From: Gracilimonas sp017641085
GTDB lineage: Bacteria > Bacteroidota > Rhodothermia > Balneolales > Balneolaceae
Length of the DNA: 64,000 bases
Strand: one strand, 5' to 3'
NCBI RefSeq assembly: GCF_046115515.1
Contig: NZ_CP175953.1
Positions 57,717 to 64,000 of the stretch are shown one piece after another. A program made the translations under genes and the position numbers. Each line of letters begins with the position of its first letter. The first letter of the stretch is position 1. Under the pieces are notes generated by a model. That model ran no database searches. It was given only the letters and a program-made list of their open reading frames with translations, and was not told the origin of the DNA.

Positions 57717-58392
57717 TTGGCACCCTTTTCAGTGTTAACGGCTCCTGGTAAGCATCTTCTTCTTCCCCATATTTCTCTACAAACTGTTGCAGTTCAGGGG
57801 TTGAAGCTGTGATTAATATCTCCGTAGAATCATCATAATCGGCTTGTACCACTTCGTGCTTTATACGAACACGGTTATTCAGAATTTGATCTTTGATCCA
57901 GCTGCTTTCAAGGTGCTCCATCACCAACTTCGAGTCCTGCACATCAATCCTCGAGAAAGTATTAATGTTAAACCTGTGAGTAATAACCGGGGAAGCAGAC
58001 ATCCCCAAATCAACATCAAAAAGCTTAAGATTAAGATAATAGTGGCCATTCAGCTTGCCCACCTTTCCTAAAAATAACACCGGTGTAATGTTAGGTTCAT
58101 CAGTCTCCTCAAATAAAATCAGGTATGCGTTCATTTTTAGCGAGTCTTCATCTCCGGGATCAAAACTTATATCTTCATCAGGATATTTCCGAATCAACTC
58201 CGCGAGCATTTTCGGGTTATTATCTGAAGCGAATGTCCACCGCTGATCTCCATTTTCAAAAGTACCATCCAATCCTTCTAACAGGATGGCTTCTTCAGCT
58301 GTAAATAAGGGGTGAACCGATTTCAGAAAACATCCGGACAGGCTGAGCACCACCAACGGAAGGATCAAAACTTTAGTTATCGTCTTTTTCAT
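57703..58392 (-). CDS. Lipoprotein at the head of the LytS-LytTR operon, unknown function
   Basis: 229 residues with a type II signal peptide; the lipobox is LSGC at residues 18-21. No known domain is recognised; the segment TAEEAILLEGLDGTFENGDQRW and the repeated aspartate-rich stretches suggest a beta-rich fold. It overlaps the kinase start by 14 bp, so it is coupled, and may be a sensed or sensing partner. Confidence 0.8.
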   Translation of the reverse strand: MKKTITKVLILPLVVLSLSGCFLKSVHPLFTAEEAILLEGLDGTFENGDQRWTFASDNNPKMLAELIRKYPDEDISFDPGDEDSLKMNAYLILFEETDEPNITPVLFLGKVGKLNGHYYLNLKLFDVDLGMSASPVITHRFNINTFSRIDVQDSKLVMEHLESSWIKDQILNNRVRIKHEVVQADYDDSTEILITASTPELQQFVEKYGEEEDAYQEPLTLKRVPNAVQ

Positions 58393-58601
58393 AATTTCAG
58401 TGATTAATTAAGATTGCACACCAAAGAAATAAAGCTTTTAACCGGCATTTAAATTTATTCGATGAACGCACATGATATCTCGATGAACGTTTTGTTTGCT
58501 GTGGTTTTTTATCTGCTAAAATAGGTAAATGAAACAAACGGCACTTTAAAATGGAATTTATGTGAGTTATAATCCCTCTTAAATCTAACTAACTACCTGT
58601 T

Positions 58602-59612
58602 ATGAAAAACATTTTCTTTGCTCTTCTTTCACTATTAGTACTTAGCAGCTGTACACAACCTCAGAACACTAATGCTCCTCAACCTGAACAAAAAGAGTGG
58701 GCTATCGCTTTACATGGCGGGGCGGGATATGTTTCTAAAGATATGCCCGAAGACCGCAAGCAAGCTTACATGGAATCCCTGGAGGAGGCGCTGAACATCG
58801 GTGCCGAAATTTTGGAGAATGGTGGCTCAGCCCTCGATGCTATTGAGAAAACGGTTAACTACCTGGAAGACAACGAATTGTATAATGCCGGAAAAGGTGC
58901 CGTTTTCACCTCGGAAGGAAAGAATGAGCTGGACGCCGCAATCATGGACGGCGCAACACTGAATGCCGGAGCCATCACGGGAGTTACAACGGTTAAAAAC
59001 CCGGTTTCACTGGCTCGCAAAGTAATGACTGACTCCAAGCACGTATTCTTTTCTGCGGATGGAGCCGAAACCTTCGCCGATGAAACAGATGTGGAACGTG
59101 TAAACCCCGAGTATTTCTACACTGAGCGCCGCCTACAGTCTCTGAAAAGAGCCCAAGCCGCCGAGCAGGAATCGAACCTGATTGAAACCAACCAACAAAA
59201 AGCATGGAAATACGGTACCGTTGGCGCTGTTGCCCTTGACAAAAACGGTAAACTTGCGGCCGCAACCTCTACCGGCGGCATGACTAATAAAAAGTATGGG
59301 CGTGTAGGTGATGTTCCTATCATCGGGTCCGGAACCTATGCAAACGACCTTGTTGCCGTTTCTGCTACCGGATGGGGAGAAAAGATTATGCTGAATGTAT
59401 CGGCACACACATTGGCGGCCTACATGGAATTTAAAAATGCCACATTACAGCAATCTATGGATTACCTGGTGGATGATGTACTTGAACCGGGTGATGCGGG
59501 CTTCATTGCCGTTGATAAGTATGGGAATTTCTCCATGAAAACGAATACCGGGTCTATGTTCCGTGCGGCAACCGATTCGGACGGAAATAAAGAGGTAGGA
59601 ATCTGGGAATAA
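58602..59612 (+). CDS. Isoaspartyl peptidase / L-asparaginase, Ntn-hydrolase, lipoprotein
   Basis: 336 residues with a type II signal peptide; the lipobox is LSSC with cysteine 17. The Thr-nucleophile site is YGTVGAVALD, where the T becomes the new N-terminus after autocleavage. The start of the mature part is WAIALHGGAGY, a signature of this family, with AGKGAVFTSEGKNELDAAIMDG in between, given in part. It would hydrolyse isoaspartyl dipeptides or asparagine in the periplasm. No operon partner. Confidence 0.93.
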   Translation: MKNIFFALLSLLVLSSCTQPQNTNAPQPEQKEWAIALHGGAGYVSKDMPEDRKQAYMESLEEALNIGAEILENGGSALDAIEKTVNYLEDNELYNAGKGAVFTSEGKNELDAAIMDGATLNAGAITGVTTVKNPVSLARKVMTDSKHVFFSADGAETFADETDVERVNPEYFYTERRLQSLKRAQAAEQESNLIETNQQKAWKYGTVGAVALDKNGKLAAATSTGGMTNKKYGRVGDVPIIGSGTYANDLVAVSATGWGEKIMLNVSAHTLAAYMEFKNATLQQSMDYLVDDVLEPGDAGFIAVDKYGNFSMKTNTGSMFRAATDSDGNKEVGIWE

Positions 59613-59627
59613 TTTCAAATAAACATC

Positions 59628-59662
59628 GTAGAGACATAAGATTTTTTGTCTCTACTTTTTTT
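59628..59662 (+). terminator. Intrinsic terminator after the asparaginase gene
   Basis: GTAGAGACA, a 10-base loop, TGTCTCTAC, then seven T's: a perfect 9-bp stem. Confidence 0.9.
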
Positions 59663-59667
59663 GGAAA

Positions 59668-60450
59668 TTATTCTAACCCGAGGCGAAATTGGTCGCGCAG
59701 CTCTTGGATATAGATTCCGATATCATTTCTCAGTTCAAACAATACGGAATGAAATTCCAGGTACTCTTTTTTTGCGAAGAGTGATTTCTTTTTAAGAGAC
59801 TGTAATAATTCAAGGGCATGATTCGCACTGGCCAGCGCCTTTTTGGAGTATGCGATATTGGCCCCAATGTATTCCGGTTCAAAGCCAAAGGAATGTCCGC
59901 CGGCAAGCTTGGCGCCAATTTTTAGGCTTTCATCCACAAAATCCTGGAAATCTTTTGACTGCTGTTTTACAGGAACTGTTTCTGCCCACTTAAGGATGTC
60001 AACGGCAAACTCTTTAGCTTCATAGAAAGCATCCAGATCTTCGAGTGAGCCGTAATCGGTGTACATGTACTGGTCGCTCAGACTTTTCCATTCTTCACCT
60101 TCGTCAAATTCATCGAAATCTTCATCGGCTTGATCCATAAAGCCGTCTTCATTCAGGCCAAACAGGAAGTCTTCGTCATCCCAGTCATCATCCTCGTCGT
60201 CCCAATCATCTTCGTCTTCCGGAAAATAGGCCTCGTCCATAAGCAACTCTTCCTCGACATACGCTTCGAATGCGTCGTCTTCATTCTGGCTTTCCTGAAG
60301 CAAGGTCAGCCACCTTGGTATATTCCCTTTGGGGTCAGAGGCGATAAACTTGCGTAGCTGTTCGCTCTTTTTCTCTACTTCATTTAAGTGAGCTTCCCAC
60401 TTGAATTCGTCCCACTGTTCGTCATCGAATCCATCAAAATGCTGGTGCAT
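59668..60450 (-). CDS. Acidic protein of unknown function
   Basis: 260 residues with a strongly acidic central part, ~75-125, of repeated D/E/W units (EDDWDDEDDDWDDE). The second half (~140-260) is helical and normal in composition (FAVDILKWAETVPVKQQSKDF). No family is recognised. The acidic region could bind metal ions or basic proteins. It is convergent with the asparaginase gene, and the two stops are separated by a terminator. Confidence 0.75.
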   Translation of the reverse strand: MHQHFDGFDDEQWDEFKWEAHLNEVEKKSEQLRKFIASDPKGNIPRWLTLLQESQNEDDAFEAYVEEELLMDEAYFPEDEDDWDDEDDDWDDEDFLFGLNEDGFMDQADEDFDEFDEGEEWKSLSDQYMYTDYGSLEDLDAFYEAKEFAVDILKWAETVPVKQQSKDFQDFVDESLKIGAKLAGGHSFGFEPEYIGANIAYSKKALASANHALELLQSLKKKSLFAKKEYLEFHSVLFELRNDIGIYIQELRDQFRLGLE

Positions 60451-60549
60451 ATAGGCAGGCTATTGGTTGCTGTTTATTATAAAAAAGGAATTGTCGGTAG
60501 TAATGCAATACTTTGTGGAAAAGTAACGCTTTTTGTGGATAAAAAGTTG

Positions 60550-61386
60550 TTATAACCGCTCCAAAACATTAATAATTACCTGTGTCATTTTAGGCTCGGC
60601 CATTGCTGCTGCCGCCAGTACATCTTCAATATCCACCGGCTCTAAGGCATCCGGGAAGCACTCGTCTGTAATTACTGAAATACCAAGTACATCCATTCCC
60701 ATGTGAACAGCAGAAATCACTTCAGGAACCGTACTCATTCCCACTACATCTGCACCCAGCTGGCGCATATAGCGGTACTCAGCTTTGGTTTCCAGCATAG
60801 GCCCGGTCACGGCAAGGTACACTCCCTGATGCATCTTGATGGAGTTTTCGAGGGCTACATTCTCCGCCAGTTCCAGCAGACGTTCGGTATAAGGCTCGCT
60901 CATATCCGGAAAGCGTGGACCGAGTTCATCATCATTGGGGCCGATAAGAGGATTATCCCCCAAGAAGTTGATGTGATCCTTAATCAGCATAATATCACCC
61001 CGACTGAAATTTGGATTCAGTCCGCCACAAGCATTACTTACAAACAGCGACTGAGCTCCGATGGCTTTGGCTACCCGCACAGGGAAAGCAATCTGCTGCA
61101 TGGTGTAACCTTCGTAATAGTGAAAGCGCCCCTGCATGGCTACCACATCTTTTCCGCCAAGGCGTCCAAAAATCAGCTTACCGGCGTGGCTTTCTACAGT
61201 TGAAACCGGGAAGTGAGGGATGTCGGCATAACTGATTACATGCTCGGTATCTATTTCATCGGCAAGTTGACCGAGGCCGGTTCCCAGAATAAGTAAATAC
61301 TCCGGCTGGAATTCTGTTTCTCCCTTAATAAACTGAACTGCTTCGTCTCTTTTGTTGCGAAATTCCTCAACCGTATCGTATTTCAT
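60550..61386 (-). CDS. Purine nucleoside phosphorylase (trimeric type)
   Basis: 278 residues. Signatures are the phosphate/nucleoside site MQGRFHYYEGY, SNACGGLNPNFSRGD, and GPMLETKAEYRYMRQLGADVVGM with STVPEV. The length matches PunA/PNP of the trimeric family, which cleaves guanosine or inosine to base and ribose-1-phosphate. It is downstream of the divIVA gene, on the same strand, 59 bp away. Confidence 0.95.
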   Translation of the reverse strand: MKYDTVEEFRNKRDEAVQFIKGETEFQPEYLLILGTGLGQLADEIDTEHVISYADIPHFPVSTVESHAGKLIFGRLGGKDVVAMQGRFHYYEGYTMQQIAFPVRVAKAIGAQSLFVSNACGGLNPNFSRGDIMLIKDHINFLGDNPLIGPNDDELGPRFPDMSEPYTERLLELAENVALENSIKMHQGVYLAVTGPMLETKAEYRYMRQLGADVVGMSTVPEVISAVHMGMDVLGISVITDECFPDALEPVDIEDVLAAAAMAEPKMTQVIINVLERL

Positions 61387-61444
61387 AGAATATAATTAGG
61401 TGGTGCTGTTGATTAAATACAGATGTGCAAAAATACGATAACCG

Positions 61445-62101
61445 CTAATCTATTTCATCAAGAATGTCATCAAGACGGTCGCTGCCGGGAGGGAATGCGT
61501 GATCTTCTTCTTCCTCATCTTCATTGCCTTTGCCGGCTGAATTCAAACCACCCGATTCATTTTCTTCATCAAGCATAAACTTCGTAGGCCGGGTTGGGTT
61601 TTCCAGCGATTCTTCTAAGCGCTCTTCTTTGGGAAGCTGAAACACTTCCATTTCATCTTTACTGAATTGCTCCACGGACTTCTTGGCGTTCTCGAGATAA
61701 GATGAAATGCCATTGATAATTTCTTCCCGGCGATCCAGCAACCTTAAAATGCTTTGGCGAATTTGCTGCCGGTTGTGGTTGGCTTCTTTGATGATGGCAT
61801 CGGCTTCCATCTCGGCTTTTTCCAGGGTGTTCTTTGCCTCCTGCTTAGCACCGGATACCTTTTGCTCCATCGACTCTTTGGCGGTCTGCAGCGTTTCGTG
61901 AAGCGCATCTTCCACCCGTTCGTAGTGTTTCACCCTTTCCGTCAGCTTGTCAATTTGCTGCTCAAGCTCTTTGTTCTTGTTAATCAGGTGTTCAAATTCA
62001 TTAGATACCAGCGTTAGAAAAGCCTGCACATCTGCCGTATCGTACCCTCGAAGTCCCTTTTCAAAAGTTTGTTGTTTTATTTCAAGCGGAGTGAGTTTCA
62101 T
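61445..62101 (-). CDS. DivIVA-domain protein
   Basis: 218 residues from the ATG at 62101 (a TTG two codons before it is unlikely). The N-terminal DivIVA/GpsB domain reads LTPLEIKQQTFEKGLRGYDT, then DVQAFLTLVSNEFEHL, followed by a long coiled coil (~35-150) and an acidic C-terminus. DivIVA recognises curved membrane and organises poles and septa. It is the last of a set of yggS, two small membrane proteins and divIVA on one strand, like the ylm/sep set of Gram-positives. Confidence 0.88.
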   Translation of the reverse strand: MKLTPLEIKQQTFEKGLRGYDTADVQAFLTLVSNEFEHLINKNKELEQQIDKLTERVKHYERVEDALHETLQTAKESMEQKVSGAKQEAKNTLEKAEMEADAIIKEANHNRQQIRQSILRLLDRREEIINGISSYLENAKKSVEQFSKDEMEVFQLPKEERLEESLENPTRPTKFMLDEENESGGLNSAGKGNEDEEEEDHAFPPGSDRLDDILDEID

Positions 62102-62146
62102 AACCAAATGTTTTTCGTGGACCTTAAAGCTTAATAAAAATACTAT

Positions 62147-62503
62147 TTATTCATTTAACATGTTCCGCAGATTTCCGTCATCATCTTTTTCTTTTTTTGA
62201 TGATGAACGCACTTCCTCTTCTTCTATTTCAATTTCCGGCATCGACTTTTCACTGTCGTCCACCAGGTATCGCTCCTCTTCAATATCCGAAACTATTTCT
62301 TCGAGATTAGAAAGCCGGCGCTCCGTATTCTTTTTAAACTCTCCCAATGCCTTAAAAAACTGTGGATTAATCTCACTGCTTCCACCACTGTCTTTATCAA
62401 TTTTAGCCTTTATGAGCTTATAAATCCCCGTCAAAACAAGCCCCACCAGCCCGGTTCCAAATACGATAGCAACGATGGATATAACCATTATTTCAAAAGG
62501 CAT
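62147..62503 (-). CDS. Small PspB-like membrane protein with coiled coil (second copy)
   Basis: 118 residues. One N-terminal helix (VISIVAIVFGTGLVGLVLTGIY) and a coiled cytoplasmic helix with RRLSNLEEIVSDIEEE, the RIxxLExI pattern of PspB. The tail is acidic and disordered. It resembles the 103-residue neighbour, so the two may be paralogs. It is 45 bp upstream of divIVA. Confidence 0.72.
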   Translation of the reverse strand: MPFEIMVISIVAIVFGTGLVGLVLTGIYKLIKAKIDKDSGGSSEINPQFFKALGEFKKNTERRLSNLEEIVSDIEEERYLVDDSEKSMPEIEIEEEEVRSSSKKEKDDDGNLRNMLNE

Positions 62504-62517
62504 ACTTGCTCCTGTTG

Positions 62518-62829
62518 TTAAGCTCTTGTTTTACGTTTTGAGCCGGTATTATCGGAATTTTGCCCTTCAACTTCATCATCAATTTCAATGTCGCTTAACG
62601 AGTTTGCCGGCTCTCCGGATGACTTCCTTTCTTCTTCAGTCACAATCGCTTCCAGGTTTTCAATTCTGGATTTAAGGCTATGAACGATCTTTCTCATCTC
62701 ATTCAGCTCGCGGGAACTGCCCATCCGCTTTTCTTCCATTTCCAGTTCTTTTTCTTTGTATGCATACACCAGCCCGCCAATTATGGCGATCATAGGAATC
62801 AATGCAAACCATGGTAATCCAAATAACAT
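62518..62829 (-). CDS. Small PspB-like membrane protein with coiled coil (first copy)
   Basis: 103 residues. One N-terminal helix (WFALIPMIAIIGGLVYAY) and a coiled helix with SLKSRIENLEAIVTEEE, very like the envelope-stress protein PspB. The tail is charged. No pspA or pspC is nearby. It follows yggS by 59 bp on the same strand. Confidence 0.72.
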   Translation of the reverse strand: MLFGLPWFALIPMIAIIGGLVYAYKEKELEMEEKRMGSSRELNEMRKIVHSLKSRIENLEAIVTEEERKSSGEPANSLSDIEIDDEVEGQNSDNTGSKRKTRA

Positions 62830-62888
62830 AATGCCCTCAATGTTTTGTTTAGTAGTTCAAATATAGCTGAAAATTACTACGCGTCAAG

Positions 62889-63593
62889 CTAATCATAGTT
62901 GCGCTCGCCGAAGATTGCACTACCGATTCGCACCATAGTTGCCCCTTCCTGAATAGCCACTTCCATGTCGTTGGTCATACCCATAGATAGGTGCTCCAGG
63001 TTCACACTTCCTTCGTTGTATTTCTGGTGGGAATCGAACAGCTCTTTCAGCAGCTTAAACTCTGAGCGAACGTCTTCCGGGTCATCCACAAAAGTTGCCA
63101 TTCCCATCAGCCCCCGAACTATAACGTGATCGTAATTCTGAGCTGATTCTAATATTTTTGCCAAGTCCTCCGGTTCACACCCGCCCTTTTGTTTCTCCCC
63201 GCTGATGTTCACCTGAATCAAAGCGTTTACTACCCGGTTGGCTTTGCCGGCTCTCTTCTCAATTTCTTTCAAATACTTTGCCTTCTCTACAGAATGAATC
63301 CAGTTTACCCGGTCTGCAATATATTTGATTTTATTGGTCTGAATGTTTCCGATGAAATGCCAAACCACATCCGGGAGCTCAATTTCAGCCATCTTATCCT
63401 CAAGCTCTTTCATCCGGTTTTCCCCGAACTGCAGGTGCCCGGCGGTAACGGCTTCTAAAATATCCTCATTTGGCTTGGTTTTGCTTACCGCAACAAGGGT
63501 AATCTCTTTGGGATCTCTGCCGGCGTCTGTTGCAGCCTTTTCAATTTTTTGTTGAATTGATTTAAGATTTTGGGCGATATCTTGGTCACTCAT
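62889..63593 (-). CDS. yggS: YggS-family PLP-binding protein
   Basis: 234 residues. The PLP lysine lies in LVAVSKTKPNED. The next motifs are FGENRMKELEDK and WHFIGNIQTNK, then MGMTNDMEVAIQEGATMVRIGSAIFG, shown in part. YggS proteins regulate PLP homeostasis and have no known catalytic activity. It starts the leftward run leading to divIVA, in the position of ylmE of Gram-positive division clusters. Confidence 0.95.
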   Translation of the reverse strand: MSDQDIAQNLKSIQQKIEKAATDAGRDPKEITLVAVSKTKPNEDILEAVTAGHLQFGENRMKELEDKMAEIELPDVVWHFIGNIQTNKIKYIADRVNWIHSVEKAKYLKEIEKRAGKANRVVNALIQVNISGEKQKGGCEPEDLAKILESAQNYDHVIVRGLMGMATFVDDPEDVRSEFKLLKELFDSHQKYNEGSVNLEHLSMGMTNDMEVAIQEGATMVRIGSAIFGERNYD

Positions 63594-63797
63594 TGCAAAA
63601 AATGTTCTTTTTTAGCTCTTCAGTGTAATTAACCATAAGATAAGCTTTTATCATTCATCAATAAGCCTTATTTTTGGAAGCTCTAAGGTTATCGTAATTA
63701 ATGGTTACTGATTTATTGAACGTATTCAAACTCATACTTTTCATACATCATCCGTCCAGAAGGTCGTCGGGTTTCAAAGTGCAAGGAGATAGATAGC

Positions 63798-64000
63798 ATG
63801 TCAACCCGAATCCGGCAAATATCTACTTTCCTCAATCAGTGGGCTCCTCCCAAAGTAAAAATGGATTATGATAATGTCGGATTACTCGTAGGAGATCCGA
63901 ATGCGCAGGTAACCTCTATTCTCACCTGCCTTGACGTAACCGACAGCGTGGTAGCTGAAGCCATCGAAACCGGATGCGAACTTATTGTAGCTCATCACCC
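63798..64000 (+). CDS. Nif3-like dinuclear metal-center protein, partial (3' end outside window)
   Basis: 67 codons open from the ATG at 63798, preceded by an AGGAG 9 bases upstream. The N-terminus is the Nif3 signature: DYDNVGLLVGD, and the run ends IVAHHP, the first metal-binding block. The family (GTP cyclohydrolase 1 type 2-like) forms hexamers with two metals per subunit. Divergent from yggS. Confidence 0.9.
   Translation, partial: MSTRIRQISTFLNQWAPPKVKMDYDNVGLLVGDPNAQVTSILTCLDVTDSVVAEAIETGCELIVAHH

Noticed and set aside
63703..63798. 31-codon ORF before the Nif3-like gene
   Set aside because: Short, no conserved pattern, and it overlaps the ribosome-binding region of the next gene.

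Overview
The window is a gene-dense bacterial chromosome segment of moderate GC. It has many Sec and lipoprotein signal peptides, outer-membrane beta-barrels and LytTR/ECF-type regulators. Shine-Dalgarno sites are mostly weak, and several intergenic regions carry TAnnTTTG boxes, the -7 element of Bacteroidota-type promoters. Together these point to the Bacteroidota/Balneolota part of the FCB group. A marine or hypersaline Balneolaceae-like organism is my best guess, but nothing seen here proves it.

Layout: 1-4.5 kb holds a truncated secreted amidohydrolase, a MacB/FtsX-type permease and an unknown membrane protein. 4.6-21 kb is the most distinctive region. A phosphonate operon (PEP mutase fused to a nucleotidyltransferase, phosphonopyruvate decarboxylase, 2-aminoethylphosphonate transaminase) is translationally coupled to an MMPL/RND lipid-type transporter. 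Next to it lie a CDP-alcohol phosphatidyltransferase, a two-HKD phospholipase D/cardiolipin-synthase-like enzyme, a PimA-like glycosyltransferase and a PntC-like CMP-aminoethylphosphonate synthetase. These are followed by LicD- and Stealth-type phosphotransferases, a peptide-exporter-like ABC protein, two more glycosyltransferases and a Wzi-like outer-membrane protein. I read the whole as a locus for an aminoethylphosphonate-decorated glycolipid and/or capsule.

21-36 kb is mainly housekeeping (metK, ruvB, ppk1, scpA, ftsY, pgsA-like, NUDIX). It also holds a toxin-antitoxin remnant whose toxin has an in-frame stop, an ECF sigma/TPR-anti-sigma pair separated by a perfect palindrome, an M28 peptidase, and a secreted TPR-CHAT peptidase-like protein. 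Divergent from the CHAT gene is a 35-codon acidic ORF with its own terminator.

36-45 kb holds a candidate small RNA, a metallophosphoesterase-BamA fusion whose lipoprotein leader is out of frame, and a class III nucleotide cyclase next to a Pycsar-effector-like membrane protein. It ends with a thioredoxin-fold protein and a sugar-dehydrogenase-like lipoprotein. 45-52 kb carries comEC, a 222-bp palindromic repeat element, xseB-dxs, queA and tRNA-Arg(TCG). 52-64 kb carries a PAS/HisKA_2 kinase, YceI, a lipoprotein-LytS-LytTR operon, a Thr-nucleophile asparaginase and purine nucleoside phosphorylase. It closes with a yggS - two PspB-like proteins - divIVA cluster and the start of a Nif3-like gene. 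No CRISPR array, prophage or transposase gene was seen.
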